Positions 18,176-27,869 are shown, counted from the first letter of the stretch. The stretch is 64,000 nucleotides of DNA from an uncultured Alphaproteobacteria bacterium (GCA_937870685.1 CALMZX010000105.1:1-64000), one strand, 5' to 3'. The notes: generated by a model from the sequence alone, not told the origin. Made by a program: numbers and translations.

Positions 18176-19630
18176 TCAGTGACCAATGCGGCGCTTGTAG
18201 AGTTGCTGCACGGCATTTGCGGGTTGGGTGCCGTCAGAGCCCTGCTCGATCGCCGCCTGCGCTGCCTGTGCAGCCTTGCGGGCCTTGGCAATGCCGGAGA
18301 TCTTGTCCATCAGCGCCGCAGGCAGCACGTCGCAATGGGCGCCATCGAGCTTGTACGATGCACACACATTGACGCTCTGGGTTTGCTCAAGCCCCCAGAT
18401 CACTGGCTGGTAGCCTTCCGTTTCCGGTATCTGGATGACCCCCGCCGTGCCGCCGACCGACAGCCCGGCCGGGCTGAGAACGCGACCGCGGAGCGCCATC
18501 TGCGCCCGTTCAGCCGTATCATAGGTACCAAAAGACGCGGCCCATCCAGCCAGTGCCGTGCCGTCCTGCACGCTCACCGGGGGCTTGCTGCGGCACACCG
18601 TACCAGTCATGTCCACGGGCACGATAGCTCCCTGCGGAAGGTTGATGATGTCGGCAACCTTGCTGCGCGGCGCGGGCTGCATGGTGAACCCCGCTTCCAG
18701 CATGGCGCGGGCCGCAGCGGCGCGCGACGCGCTGTTCTTCATGCCCATGACTACGGCAATGAGGCGGCGGCCTTCGCGCGTTGCCGAAGCAACAAGATTG
18801 AACCCGGAGGCACAGACGAATCCGGTTTTCATGCCATCGGCATCGGGCATTGTGCGAATGAGGATGTTGCGGTTGGGCAGTCGGCGCTTGCCGACCTCAA
18901 GATGCTGCTGCACGAAATACTTCTGGTACTCGGGGAACTCGGCCACGATCACCGCTGCAAGTACCGCCATGTCACGCGCGCTGGTGACGTGGCGCGGATT
19001 GAACAACCCGTTCGGGTTCATGAAATGCGATGCCGTGAGGCCGAGCCGTTTGGCCGTTGCATTCATTTCATCGGCAAAGGTCGCAATCGAGCCGCTGGCA
19101 CCTTCGGCGAGCACATAGGCCATGTCATTCGCCGAATAGACAAGGAGCGCTTGCAGCGCGAAATCGACCGTGACTGTCTTTCCTGCGGGAACACCGATCT
19201 TGCTGGGTTCCTGGGACTGCGCAAGTTCGGAGACCGTCAGCGGCTGGTCCGGCTTCAGGCTGCCAGCCCGCAATTTCTGGAAGATGATGTATCCGGTCAT
19301 GAGCTTGGTCAGCGACGCCGGATAGAAAGGCTCGCCCGCCCGGTCCTGCATCAGCACTTCGCCTGTGCGCGCATCAATGAGCACGGACGGTCCGCGGGGT
19401 TCAGGTTTCGCGGGCTTGGACTTCTTGTCTGCCTTCTGGCCGGGCTTGACGGCCTGCTTGGCCTTGTCCTTGCCTTGCGGTTGCGCCTGTTCCTCTTGTG
19501 CCGGATCGGTGCTTGCGTCTTCGGCATCACTCTCCTGCGCCAGCACAGGTGCTGCCAGCAAGCAGAGTGACAGAAAAATGAGGAACAGCTTCTTCACGTG
19601 CAACACACCCGGCTTGGCAGTGAACGACAT
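18176..19630 (-). CDS. D-alanyl-D-alanine carboxypeptidase (penicillin-binding protein, DacF/DacC-like)
   Basis: A periplasmic serine D,D-carboxypeptidase trimming peptidoglycan stem peptides. The N-terminus carries a signal peptide (KKLFLIFLSLCLLAAPVLA), then a Lys/Gln/Pro-rich linker to about residue 80. The three PBP motifs are all visible: SLTK (106-109), SAN in YSANDMAYV, and KTG in DGMKTGFVC. The ATG at 19630 is my choice; a GTG 11 codons in would also give a good signal peptide. Longer starts would run through tRNA-Leu. Confidence 0.9.
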   Translation of the reverse strand: MSFTAKPGVLHVKKLFLIFLSLCLLAAPVLAQESDAEDASTDPAQEEQAQPQGKDKAKQAVKPGQKADKKSKPAKPEPRGPSVLIDARTGEVLMQDRAGEPFYPASLTKLMTGYIIFQKLRAGSLKPDQPLTVSELAQSQEPSKIGVPAGKTVTVDFALQALLVYSANDMAYVLAEGASGSIATFADEMNATAKRLGLTASHFMNPNGLFNPRHVTSARDMAVLAAVIVAEFPEYQKYFVQQHLEVGKRRLPNRNILIRTMPDADGMKTGFVCASGFNLVASATREGRRLIAVVMGMKNSASRAAAARAMLEAGFTMQPAPRSKVADIINLPQGAIVPVDMTGTVCRSKPPVSVQDGTALAGWAASFGTYDTAERAQMALRGRVLSPAGLSVGGTAGVIQIPETEGYQPVIWGLEQTQSVNVCASYKLDGAHCDVLPAALMDKISGIAKARKAAQAAQAAIEQGSDGTQPANAVQQLYKRRIGH

Positions 19631-19686
19631 TTGAACCCGACAGCCACAGACCACCGGAGTCTGGAGGAAACGGCTGGCCAGGTCAT

Positions 19687-19770
19687 TGGTGCCCGTGGAG
19701 GGACTTGAACCCCCACACCTTTCGGTAGCGGATTTTGAGTCCGCCGCGTCTACCATTCCACCACACGGGC
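19687..19770 (-). tRNA. tRNA-Leu (anticodon CAA)
   Basis: The minus strand folds as a tRNA: acceptor GCCCGTG pairs with CACGGGC, anticodon stem GCGGA/TCCGC encloses the loop CTCAAAA (anticodon CAA, reading UUG), and a T-arm GGGTTCAAGTCCC is present. The discriminator A and the 3' CCA (19687-19689) are encoded. It lies 56 bases upstream of the carboxypeptidase start. Confidence 0.95.
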
Positions 19771-19836
19771 GTGCGCGGGGAACGTCTAGAGCGCGGGGCC
19801 TTGCGCCGTCAACCGGAAAGGGGCTTAAGACGTTCC

Positions 19837-20259
19837 ATGATTTTCATCACGCCGTCCATCGTCCTTGACCCAGCGGATTTGCGCTGGAGCTTCATGCGCG
19901 CTTCGGGCCCGGGCGGCCAGAATGTCAACAAGGTCTCGACTGCGGTCGAAGTGCGCTTCAACGTGAACAGCGCCGCACTCCCCGATGACATGCGCGCGCG
20001 TCTCGCAACATTGGCTGGCCGACAGCTTCTTCAATCGGGTGACCTTGTCATCTCCTCGCAGCAATACCGGTCGCAGGAACGCAACCGCGAGGACGCCCTC
20101 GACAAGCTGGTGGCGCTGATCCGCAAGGCAGCGATCCGGCCACGCAAGCGTATTGCCACAAAGGCCACAAAGGGCTCAAAGCTGCGCCGTCTCGAATCAA
20201 AGGCCCGCCGCTCCGATGTGAAGGCAAAGCGGCGCTCCCAACCCGGACTGGATGACTGA
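19837..20259 (+). CDS. arfB: Alternative ribosome-rescue factor / peptidyl-tRNA hydrolase ArfB
   Basis: A 140-residue release-factor-like protein that hydrolyses peptidyl-tRNA on stalled ribosomes. The catalytic GGQ is at residues 26-28 (ASGPGGQNVNKVST), and the C-terminal tail is basic (ATKATKGSKLRRLESKARRS), as needed to enter the mRNA channel. It is much shorter than RF1 and RF2, with no codon-recognition domain. It is followed 5 bases later by the DedA-family gene. Confidence 0.93.
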   Translation: MIFITPSIVLDPADLRWSFMRASGPGGQNVNKVSTAVEVRFNVNSAALPDDMRARLATLAGRQLLQSGDLVISSQQYRSQERNREDALDKLVALIRKAAIRPRKRIATKATKGSKLRRLESKARRSDVKAKRRSQPGLDD

Positions 20260-20264
20260 CCAAG

Positions 20265-20873
20265 ATGCTGCGCTCCCTCTATGACTGGACCCTTTCGCTG
20301 GCGGCGCGGAAATCTGCGGAAATCTGGCTCGCGGTCATCGCCTTCATCGAGAGTTCTGTTTTCCTCGTGCCCGCTGATGTCCTTTTTCTGCCGATGGCAT
20401 TGGCCCGGCCAACACGCGCCTACCGCTATGCAGCTGTGGCGACAGTTGCGTCCACACTGGGTGGCATCGCCGGCTATTTCCTCGGTTCCTTCGCCTACGA
20501 AGCCTTTGCAAAGCCCGTGCTGGCCTTCTACGGCAAGCTCGAAAGCTTCGAAGCCCTGAAAGCCTGTGCCAGCGAGGACACGCTTGTGTTACTGCTTGTC
20601 ACATCAGGTCTGGCCCACCTGCCCCCCATCAAGGTCGTCACCATTCTCGCGGGCGTGGCACAAGTGAGTTTCCTGTTCTTCGTGCTCTCCTGCATTATTG
20701 CCCGCGGTGCCCGCTTCTTTGCGCTGGCATGGGCCCTGCAGCGTTACGGTGAACCGATCCGCGGCTTCATCGAGAAACGTCTTGGCCTTCTCGCCGGGTT
20801 GGCCGCTGCCCTGCTCATTGGACTCTATTTTGCGGTGAAGTATCTTGCCCCCGCAGGAGCCGCCACATGCTGA
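20265..20873 (+). CDS. YqaA/DedA-family membrane protein
   Basis: A 202-residue inner-membrane protein of the SNARE-associated/DedA superfamily (AFIESSVFLVPADVLFLPMA, then TLGGIAGYFLGSFAYE). DedA proteins support membrane homeostasis and lipid flipping, but the role of YqaA types is not settled. The family's acidic residue (FIES) and the amphipathic glycine-rich segment are present. It overlaps dsbB by 7 bases. Confidence 0.87.
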   Translation: MLRSLYDWTLSLAARKSAEIWLAVIAFIESSVFLVPADVLFLPMALARPTRAYRYAAVATVASTLGGIAGYFLGSFAYEAFAKPVLAFYGKLESFEALKACASEDTLVLLLVTSGLAHLPPIKVVTILAGVAQVSFLFFVLSCIIARGARFFALAWALQRYGEPIRGFIEKRLGLLAGLAAALLIGLYFAVKYLAPAGAATC

Positions 20874-21325
20874 ACGTCGCGACTCCACGCCAAGCCAGCC
20901 TGATGATCGGCATCATTGCGCTGGTGATCATCATCGGTGCGTGGATTTTCGAGTACGCCGGTTATGCGCCGTGTGAACTATGCCTGACGCAACGCTGGGC
21001 CTATTACCTTGGCATTCCCTTTGCGGTGCTGATCGCGGCCTGGAACCCGAGCTGGATCAGGGCGGCGCTTTGGCTCATGGCACTCTGGTGGCTGGGCAGT
21101 GCCGTGTTCGGCACATATCACTCTGGCGTGGAATGGGGCTGGTGGCAGGGGCCCACCACCTGCTCAGGCGGCGACCTCGGCTTCGGCGAGGGCCTGCCCG
21201 ACCTCAGCAAGACCGCCGTGAAATGCAACGAAGCGGCCATCCGAATTTTCGGACTTTCGCTCGCGGGCTGGAATGCGGTGGTTTCTGCGGTTCTGGCGCT
21301 CATCGCGGTGCGCAGCGCCCGCTGA
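20867..21325 (+). CDS. dsbB: Disulfide bond formation protein B
   Basis: A 152-residue four-helix membrane protein that reoxidises DsbA with quinone. The quinone-proximal CELC pair is at C36 and C39 (YAPCELCLTQRWAYY). The periplasmic loop pair is represented by the Cys in GPTTCSGG and in AVKCNEAA. Length and helix layout match DsbB. It is translationally coupled to the YqaA-type gene upstream. Confidence 0.92.
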   Translation: MLNVATPRQASLMIGIIALVIIIGAWIFEYAGYAPCELCLTQRWAYYLGIPFAVLIAAWNPSWIRAALWLMALWWLGSAVFGTYHSGVEWGWWQGPTTCSGGDLGFGEGLPDLSKTAVKCNEAAIRIFGLSLAGWNAVVSAVLALIAVRSAR

Positions 21326-21330
21326 ACGCC

Positions 21331-21912
21331 TCACGGATCGAGTTCGGTATCCCAGTAGAGATAGTCCTGCCAGCTCTCGTGCAGGTAGTTCGGCGGAAAC
21401 AGCCGACCATTGGCATGCAACTGGTTGACGCTCGGGCAGTGCGGCTTGTGGGCCGGAAACATGCCCGCTTCGTGGGGCAGCAATCCGCCCTTGGCGAGAT
21501 TGCATCCGGCACAGGCCGCGACCACGTTGTCCCAGGTCGTCTGCCCACCCTTGGAGCGCGGGATCACATGGTCGAAGGTCAGGTCGTCGGACGATCCGCA
21601 ATACTGGCACTCAAACCGGTCGCGCAGGAACACATTGAACCGCGTGAAGGCGGGGGAACGGGACGGCTTCACATAAGTCTTGAGGGACACCACCGATGGC
21701 AGCCGGAATTCCATGGAGGGGCTGCGCACCACCCGGTCATATTCCGAAACGATGTTGACCCGGTCCATGAACACCGCCTTCAGCGCGTCCTGCCAGCTCC
21801 ATAGGGACAAGGGATAGTAGCTCAATGGCCGGTAGTCGGCATTGAGGACGAGAGCAGGACAGGCTTCCGGCGCAATGGGCGCGTGATACACGTGTCTCTC
21901 CACCGCTGGCAT
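21331..21912 (-). CDS. HNH endonuclease family protein
   Basis: A 193-residue protein with a C-terminal HNH/McrA-like nuclease fold: zinc Cys pairs in ECQYCGS and ACAGCN, and the catalytic region LTFDHVIPRSKGGQTTWDN. The N-terminal half (PALVLNADYRPLSYYPLSLW) is conserved in a proteobacterial family of unknown biological role found outside restriction or phage contexts. The ATG at 21912 is preferred; an upstream GTG/ATG would add 19 residues with no family resemblance. Confidence 0.88.
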   Translation of the reverse strand: MPAVERHVYHAPIAPEACPALVLNADYRPLSYYPLSLWSWQDALKAVFMDRVNIVSEYDRVVRSPSMEFRLPSVVSLKTYVKPSRSPAFTRFNVFLRDRFECQYCGSSDDLTFDHVIPRSKGGQTTWDNVVAACAGCNLAKGGLLPHEAGMFPAHKPHCPSVNQLHANGRLFPPNYLHESWQDYLYWDTELDP

Positions 21913-21985
21913 TCCAGCGAATCTACTATATCTGGTGTGACGGCCCTGTGAAGGGGGGTGCCCCGGCACGGGTCTGGCATCACTG

Positions 21986-22627
21986 TCAGGCCTGTTTCAG
22001 GCCCTTAAGTCCCCGGTAATGGGCCCAAAGCAGACGTGCTGCCACCGCGCGCCATGGGACAAAGATTTCCCCCAGTTCAAGCATGCCCCTGTCGTCCGGC
22101 GGTCCGGAAAGCGCAAACAGATCAGCCGCGGCAAGGCGCAGGGCAAGGTCTCCCGTGGGCCAGGCATTGGCACGCAGCAGGGCAGTGAGCAGATAGACGT
22201 CCGCCGTCCACGGACCGACGCCAGGCAGGGCGCAAAGGCTCTTGCGGGCCTGGTCGTCATCCTGCATGGCAAGCGCGTCCAGAAAGCCGGGAGACTCCCT
22301 GAGCACAGCGGCAATGCCGTGGAAACTTCGGGCCTTGGCACCGGAAAGGCCAAGTCCCATCAACTCTTCCACCGGGCAGGACATAATGTGATCCGGGACA
22401 AAGGGCGCAAGCTTGGTCTCGACACGCAGCCAGATGGCATGCGCCGCCTTGAGGGAAAGGAACTGCTCCGTCACAATCTGCAGGAGGCTGCCAAGACCCA
22501 CAGGCATGGCCCGCAAGGATGGCACGCCATGCTGCACGATCACGGCAGCAAAGGCCGGTTGCGCAGTACACAACTCCCGTGCAGCGCGGGCGAGCATCTC
22601 TTCGGTCAGGATAGATTTTGCTGGCAT
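21986..22627 (-). CDS. alkA: DNA-3-methyladenine glycosylase II (AlkA-type)
   Basis: A base-excision glycosylase removing 3-methyladenine and other alkylated bases. The helix-hairpin-helix is LCALPGVGPWTADVYLLTAL and the catalytic Asp lies in AWPTGDLALR. At about 213 residues it is the short form, without the N-terminal AlkA-N domain. The start at 22627 (MPAKSILTEE) is chosen over one five codons upstream. It is divergent from gluQRS. Together with the MGMT-like protein at 6916 it covers alkylation damage. Confidence 0.92.
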   Translation of the reverse strand: MPAKSILTEEMLARAARELCTAQPAFAAVIVQHGVPSLRAMPVGLGSLLQIVTEQFLSLKAAHAIWLRVETKLAPFVPDHIMSCPVEELMGLGLSGAKARSFHGIAAVLRESPGFLDALAMQDDDQARKSLCALPGVGPWTADVYLLTALLRANAWPTGDLALRLAAADLFALSGPPDDRGMLELGEIFVPWRAVAARLLWAHYRGLKGLKQA

Positions 22628-22677
22628 GCTGAGGTGAAACAATTGACGGAACCTCGCGATCTTCGCAAGAAGCCTTC

Positions 22678-23511
22678 ATGCGTCAACCCGTATTCCGCTT
22701 TGCCCCCAGTCCCAACGGCCGGCTGCATCTGGGCCATGCCTATTCCGCCCTGCTCAACGAACGCCTGGCAAAGGAGTCGGGTGGCCGGTTGCTGCTGCGC
22801 ATCGAAGACATCGACCGTGAACGCTGTACGGCCGAAAATGTGGCGCGCGCCATGGAAGACCTGCGCTGGCTTGAAATTGCGTTCGAGGAACCCGTGCTCC
22901 ACCAGAGCAGCCGCATGCCTGATTACCGTGATGCCGTTGTCCAACTCATGGAGCTGGGTCTGCTCTACGTCTGCACCTGCTCGCGCAAGACACTTGCCGA
23001 CCATGCCGCCTTGCATCCAGAGGCGGCGCGTGATCCCGAGGGTCAGCCTCTCTACACTGGCACCTGCCGCCGTATCGCCCATCCCTTCAGCAAGGAGTCG
23101 ATACTGCGGCTGGACCTGCAAAGGGCCCTGCAGGTGGTTGGCGCAAGAACCGGCTCGCTCGCGTGGAGCGAGAAGGGCGGGACACGGCCAGCCGATCCTT
23201 CACGCTGGGGAGATGTGATCATTGCCCGCAAGGGCATTGGCACGAGCTATCATCTCGCCGTCGTGGTGGATGATGCCTGGCAGGATGTCACCGACGTCGT
23301 GCGCGGCGAGGACTTGCTGGAGGCCACGGCGATCCACCGCCTGTTGCAAGTGCTGTTGGGCCTGCCGGAACCGCGCTATCACCATCATGCGCTCATCCGC
23401 CACGGCAGTGGCCGCAAGCTGGCCAAGTCAAAAGGCGATGAAAGTCTCGCCGACCTGCGCGCCGGTGGCATGACGGCTACAGAAATCCGCGCCACCCTCG
23501 GTTTCGCCTGA
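22678..23511 (+). CDS. gluQRS: Glutamyl-Q tRNA(Asp) synthetase
   Basis: A GluRS catalytic-core paralogue that glutamylates queuosine in tRNA-Asp. The 277-residue protein has the HIGH-type motif PNGRLHLGHAYSAL, the RIEDIDRER segment, the zinc Cys pair CTCSRKT with a later Cys in GTCRR, and a degenerate KMSKS-like KLAKSKGDESL. It lacks the anticodon-binding domain of full GluRS. It is convergent with the small DUF1674 gene (stops adjacent). Confidence 0.94.
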   Translation: MRQPVFRFAPSPNGRLHLGHAYSALLNERLAKESGGRLLLRIEDIDRERCTAENVARAMEDLRWLEIAFEEPVLHQSSRMPDYRDAVVQLMELGLLYVCTCSRKTLADHAALHPEAARDPEGQPLYTGTCRRIAHPFSKESILRLDLQRALQVVGARTGSLAWSEKGGTRPADPSRWGDVIIARKGIGTSYHLAVVVDDAWQDVTDVVRGEDLLEATAIHRLLQVLLGLPEPRYHHHALIRHGSGRKLAKSKGDESLADLRAGGMTATEIRATLGFA

Positions 23512-23682
23512 TCAGAAGTCGGAGACAATGCCCTTCTTCTCCCAATCGCCGAAGCGTGTGGGTTCTGGTCCCTTGGGCCCGCCCCTCTCGGGAGGGCGAG
23601 TTGGCATCTTGGCCTGCTTGCGGCGCTCTTCAGCCTCCGCAAGGGCCCGCTCTGCTTCCGGCGACAACGTCCGCTCAGGCAT
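23512..23682 (-). CDS. DUF1674 protein (SDHAF4-like succinate dehydrogenase assembly factor)
   Basis: A 56-residue protein starting MPERTLSPEAERALAEAEER. Its C-terminus has the family signature PKGPEPTRFGDWEKKGIVSD. Homologues of mitochondrial SDHAF4 bind flavinylated SdhA during complex II assembly (known for the eukaryotic family; inferred here). It is a complete small gene between convergent gluQRS and divergent htpX, found by reading the minus strand directly. Confidence 0.9.
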   Translation of the reverse strand: MPERTLSPEAERALAEAEERRKQAKMPTRPPERGGPKGPEPTRFGDWEKKGIVSDF

Positions 23683-23746
23683 TCTTGCAAACCTCCAAAC
23701 GCCTCACCATTTAAGCCCGCAAGATGCGGTGTGAAAGAGCCAAACG

Positions 23747-24631
23747 ATGAACCTGATGAAAACCGGACTGCTGATGGCGGCCATGACGGCCCTCTTTCTG
23801 GCAATTGGTTTTGTCCTGGGCCGGGAAACCGGCATGCTCATGGCACTGGCCTTTGCCATTGCCACCAACCTGTTTGCCTACTGGAACGCTGACAGGATGG
23901 TGCTGCGCATGGCAGGGGCCCGGTCCGTCGGCCCAACCGAGCTGCCGGAATTCCATGCCATGGTCGAGCGTCTCGCCCGAAATGCGGGCCTGCCCATGCC
24001 CAAGGTCTATGTGATTGAATCCGACCAACCCAACGCTTTCGCCACGGGCCGCAATCCGCAGAACGCGGCAGTCGCCGCGACAACTGGACTGCTGCGCCGC
24101 CTCACCCCTGACGAGGTGGAGGGGGTGATGGCCCATGAACTGGCTCACGTCAAAAACCGTGACACGCTGATCATGACCATGACAGCAACGATATCCGGTG
24201 CCGTCGCCATGCTGGCCAATTTCGGTTTCCTGTTTGGTGGCCGCGACCGCAATGCGCCGGGCGGTGCGATCGGCCAGATCCTTCTAATCATCGTCGCGCC
24301 GCTGGCCGCCATGATCGTGCAGATGGCGATCAGCCGCACCCGGGAATATGCCGCCGACCGTGGTGGCGCGGAGATTTCCGGAAAGCCGCTTGCCCTGGCA
24401 GCGGCCCTGAAGCGCATCTCAGGCGCAGCGCAGGGCATCCGCAATGAGGAAGCGGAGGCAAATCCCGCCATCGCCCATCTCTTCATCATCAATCCGCTGA
24501 CGGGAGCGGGCATGGATACACTGTTCTCGACCCATCCTGCCACGGAGAACCGCATTGCGGCCCTTGACGCCATGTCCCGCGAACCTGCCTTTGCGCGCAC
24601 GACCGGGCACAGCGGCGGACCTTGGGGATAA
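23747..24631 (+). CDS. htpX: Zinc metalloprotease HtpX
   Basis: A 294-residue M48 membrane protease that degrades misfolded inner-membrane proteins. Two N-terminal membrane segments ([19 protein letters not shown] and the next hydrophobic stretch) precede the zinc motif HELAH (130-134). A second hydrophobic hairpin and the third ligand region ([14 protein letters not shown]) follow. Length is typical. Confidence 0.94.
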   Translation: MNLMKTGLLMAAMTALFLAIGFVLGRETGMLMALAFAIATNLFAYWNADRMVLRMAGARSVGPTELPEFHAMVERLARNAGLPMPKVYVIESDQPNAFATGRNPQNAAVAATTGLLRRLTPDEVEGVMAHELAHVKNRDTLIMTMTATISGAVAMLANFGFLFGGRDRNAPGGAIGQILLIIVAPLAAMIVQMAISRTREYAADRGGAEISGKPLALAAALKRISGAAQGIRNEEAEANPAIAHLFIINPLTGAGMDTLFSTHPATENRIAALDAMSREPAFARTTGHSGGPWG

Positions 24632-24652
24632 ACCTCGGCCATCCCGCCATTG

Positions 24653-24671
24653 TTAGCATTTCATTAACCAT
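24653..24671. promoter_or_regulatory. CtrA-like box (TTAG-N7-TTAACCAT)
   Basis: TTAG at 24653-24656, seven bases, then TTAA at 24664-24667, extended to the CtrA half-site octamer TTAACCAT (24664-24671). This is one mismatch from the CtrA consensus TTAA-N7-TTAA and lies 43 bases before the heparinase-like start. It suggests cell-cycle control of that gene (inference). Confidence 0.45.
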
Positions 24672-24713
24672 GTCGGCGGAAGCTGTCGGTCACTCCAACC
24701 GCATGTGCTCCGA

Positions 24714-26207
24714 ATGACTGACCGCGCCTTCTCGCTGCTCAGGACGGTCCTGTTTCCCGTCCTGTCGACCCTGCGCCGCCGCGCGGGCGGCGAAAGCCTG
24801 CCGGTTGCGCCCCATCATGGCATCCCCGCTCTTCATCTGGGTGGCGTGATACTCGAACGCAGATCCATGCGTGATGTTGGCCCGGCCGAGAGTCTCATTG
24901 CTGACACCATGTACGGCGGCATCTATGAATTTGGCGGCGTGAAAGTGGAGGCCCTGCCCGATGACGTGTTTGCCTGCAGTGCACCGGGCCCTGCCTGGAA
25001 AAGTGGTCTCTTGCGCATGGACTGGCTGGCTGGCTTCCGCACCAGTGGCCGCGCCCTGCACGGCCTGTTTGCGCTCCGGTTGCTGGCATGCTGGATGAAG
25101 ACCAGACCCGCCCGGCTCTCACGGGCGGACCAGACCGCACAACTCTTCAATCTCGCATTGCATGCGCCAGCCATTGCCGGAACGCAAAGCCCTGCGGCCA
25201 TTGCCCTCGCCACAGCCGCGATTCTCCGGGCCCAGCATCCGGTAAACAGACTCAAGGTGGCAACTCCAAGGGATGCCTTCGAGAGATCAAAGGCGCTGCT
25301 GGCCGCACATCTTGCCACCCGGCAAGTGGACAGCCAGCGCACCCGGCTGGTGGCTGATCTGGAGCAGGCGCTGTCCAGTCTTCTGCACGTTGATGGCAGC
25401 CTGGTCACAGGCAGCGTTGATGACTTGTGTAACGTGGATGCTGACCTGACGGTTCTCACCGACGGTCTCTCGAAGGCGGGTGATGGTCTCCCTCCGGGAC
25501 TTGTTGCGCTGCGCGGCAGGATGTCCGCCTGCCTCGCATTGCTCACGCGCCCGGACGGCACACTTGCCTTTGCTGAAACGGCGGACTTGCAGGCATCGCG
25601 CCCCGCTTCCCCCGTGCCAGCCTGCGCAATCGCGCCGCATGCCGGACACGCGCGCCTCTCCTGCGGCCAGACCGTACTCATCGCAGCGCTGGCCTCACCG
25701 GGACAGGCCGCACCGTTCCGCGCCGAGATGAGCGATGCCGGCAGGCCTCTGCTCTGGCTGGAACGGTCGGGTGACCGGCAGAAGGGTCATGGCTCCCTGA
25801 TCTGCGCAACCGGTGGCACCCTCCTCGAAATCAACGGTGCGGGCCAAATGGCAGACCGACAGCACATTGCGCTGTTTCTGTCCGGAGACGGCTCAGACCT
25901 GCGTCTTGAGGACCTGTCATCGGGCCATCGCACTGCTTGTTATGTCTTGCATGTGCCGGACCAGACAAGACTGTCGACAACCCATGGCGGCACGGGAGCC
26001 ATGATTGTGCCCGCAACAGGCCTTTCCTGGCAGCTCCTTGTGCGCGGCGCGAGGGTGGAAATGGAACAGGGATTTCTGCGCGTATTTCCCGAAACTGGCC
26101 CGGCGCAGGGGTTTAATCTTGCCCTCAAGCGCATTGCCCGAACGGAGCGCGCGGCACGCCCGGTCAAGAGCCGTGGCAGAGATGCCGGAACACCCCGGCT
26201 CCTTTAG
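24714..26207 (+). CDS. Heparinase II/III family protein
   Basis: A 497-residue protein recognised mainly by context (the heparinase-like gene preceding purH in Hyphomicrobiales) and by layout: an all-alpha N-terminal half (LYxFEY-like segments are replaced by RMDWLAGFRTSGRALHGLFA) and a beta-rich C-terminal half (GHARLSCGQTVLIAALASPG; TLLEINGAGQMADRQHIALF). Polysaccharide lyases of this superfamily act on uronic-acid polymers. The active-site residues could not be verified, and it looks shorter and more diverged than rhizobial homologues (about 560-580). ATG at 24714. Confidence 0.6.
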   Translation: MTDRAFSLLRTVLFPVLSTLRRRAGGESLPVAPHHGIPALHLGGVILERRSMRDVGPAESLIADTMYGGIYEFGGVKVEALPDDVFACSAPGPAWKSGLLRMDWLAGFRTSGRALHGLFALRLLACWMKTRPARLSRADQTAQLFNLALHAPAIAGTQSPAAIALATAAILRAQHPVNRLKVATPRDAFERSKALLAAHLATRQVDSQRTRLVADLEQALSSLLHVDGSLVTGSVDDLCNVDADLTVLTDGLSKAGDGLPPGLVALRGRMSACLALLTRPDGTLAFAETADLQASRPASPVPACAIAPHAGHARLSCGQTVLIAALASPGQAAPFRAEMSDAGRPLLWLERSGDRQKGHGSLICATGGTLLEINGAGQMADRQHIALFLSGDGSDLRLEDLSSGHRTACYVLHVPDQTRLSTTHGGTGAMIVPATGLSWQLLVRGARVEMEQGFLRVFPETGPAQGFNLALKRIARTERAARPVKSRGRDAGTPRLL

Positions 26208-26252
26208 TCACATCCGGCAAATTTGCGGTTCCGGTTGGCGGGTGCTTTGGCT

Positions 26253-27869
26253 ATGAGCCGGGCTATGACAACCGCCAAATCCGCCCTCGCTCTCCGCCCC
26301 ATCACTCGCGCCCTGCTGTCTGTGTCCGACAAGACCGGCCTCCTGCCCTTCGCCAAGTCCCTGGCCGGACACGGAATCGAATTGCTTTCAACGGGTGGTA
26401 CCGCCAAGGCCCTGCGCGAAGCAGGACTTGCCGTGCGCGATGTCTCAGAGGTCACCGGCTTTCCCGAAATCATGGATGGCCGCGTCAAGACGCTGCACCC
26501 TGCCATCCATGGCGGCCTGCTCGGCGTGCGCGGCAATGCCGCCCACCAAAAGGCGCAGGCCGACAACAACATCCGCCACATCGACCTTCTGGTGGTCAAT
26601 CTCTATCCTTTCGAGGAAACTGTTGCGCGCCGCGCATCCGAAGGCGACACGATCGAAAACATTGATGTGGGCGGGCCGGCCATGATCCGCGCTGCCGCCA
26701 AGAACCATGACGGCGTAACTGTGGTGGTGGAGCCCGCGGACTATGCCCTCGTCATGGAGGAGCTGGCGCAACTTGGCGGCGCGACAACCTTGGCGACGCG
26801 CCGGATGCTCGCCGCCAAGGCTTTCGCCCGTACCTCAAGCTACGACGCGGCCATTGCCGCATGGTTCCAGTCACAACTTGGTGATGCGTTGCCGGAACGC
26901 ATCATCATCGCGGGCACGCGTCAGATGAGCCTGCGCTACGGCGAAAACCCTCACCAGAATGCTACGCTCTACCGCAGCAACGATGGCCGCACCGGGCTTC
27001 TGGATGCGCGCCAGGTTCAGGGCAAGGAATTGTCCTACAACAACATCAACGATTCCGACGCGGCGCTCGAGTGCGTCTCGGAATTTCCGGCCGCCTCACC
27101 GGCTTGCGTCATCGTCAAGCATGCCAACCCGTGTGGCGTCTCGGTGGCCGGCACACTTGCGGACGCCTATGCCAAGGCGCTGGCCTGCGATCCGGTGAGT
27201 GCCTTTGGCGGCATCATTGCCCTGAACCAGCCGCTCGACGCGGCAACCGCGGCATCCATCAGCGCCATTTTCACCGAGGTCATCCTGGCGCCGGGGGCTT
27301 CTGAGGAGGCCCTGTCCATCATCGCGGCAAAGAAGAACCTGCGACTGCTGCTGCTGCCGCAAATGCCGGACGCCAAGGCCCGGTCGCATTTTGCCAAGAC
27401 CATTGCCGGAGGGCTGCTGGTGCAGTCTCGTGACGCCACGGGTCTCGAAGAAATCGCCATGACGGTGGTGAGCAAGAGGGCACCATCGGCGCAGGAACTG
27501 GCCGACCTCCGTTTTGCATGGCTTGTTGCCAAGCATGTGAAGTCCAATGCCATTGTTTTTGCAAAAGATGGCGCGACGGTGGGCATTGGTGCTGGCCAGA
27601 TGTCGCGTATCGATTCCACCCGGATTGCCGTCAGCAAGTCAATGGATGCCGCGCGCCATGCCGGCGGTGACACACCGCTGGTGCGTGGTGCCGTTCTCGC
27701 GTCAGATGCATTCTTTCCGTTTGCCGATGGCATAGAGGCGGCAGCAGATGCCGGTGCCACAGCCATCATCCAGCCCGGCGGCTCGATCAAGGATGACGAA
27801 GTGATCAAGGCAGCAGATGCCCGCGGCCTTGCCATGATCTTTACAGGGCAACGGCACTTCCGCCATTGA
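26253..27869 (+). CDS. purH: Bifunctional AICAR transformylase / IMP cyclohydrolase
   Basis: PurH carries out the last two steps of IMP synthesis. The N-terminal cyclohydrolase domain shows [33 protein letters not shown] and [16 protein letters not shown]. The C-terminal transformylase domain shows [30 protein letters not shown] and [14 protein letters not shown], ending in the usual ITGQRHFRH-like FTGQRHFRH. The start is 26253 or the ATG four codons later (26265); neither has a strong ribosome site. It is about 538 residues, the family norm. Confidence 0.95.
   Translation: MSRAMTTAKSALALRPITRALLSVSDKTGLLPFAKSLAGHGIELLSTGGTAKALREAGLAVRDVSEVTGFPEIMDGRVKTLHPAIHGGLLGVRGNAAHQKAQADNNIRHIDLLVVNLYPFEETVARRASEGDTIENIDVGGPAMIRAAAKNHDGVTVVVEPADYALVMEELAQLGGATTLATRRMLAAKAFARTSSYDAAIAAWFQSQLGDALPERIIIAGTRQMSLRYGENPHQNATLYRSNDGRTGLLDARQVQGKELSYNNINDSDAALECVSEFPAASPACVIVKHANPCGVSVAGTLADAYAKALACDPVSAFGGIIALNQPLDAATAASISAIFTEVILAPGASEEALSIIAAKKNLRLLLLPQMPDAKARSHFAKTIAGGLLVQSRDATGLEEIAMTVVSKRAPSAQELADLRFAWLVAKHVKSNAIVFAKDGATVGIGAGQMSRIDSTRIAVSKSMDAARHAGGDTPLVRGAVLASDAFFPFADGIEAAADAGATAIIQPGGSIKDDEVIKAADARGLAMIFTGQRHFRH

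Noticed and set aside
19631-19756. N-terminal extension of the D,D-carboxypeptidase through tRNA-Leu
   Set aside because: It would translate a tRNA gene; the signal peptide starts properly at 19630 or 19597.
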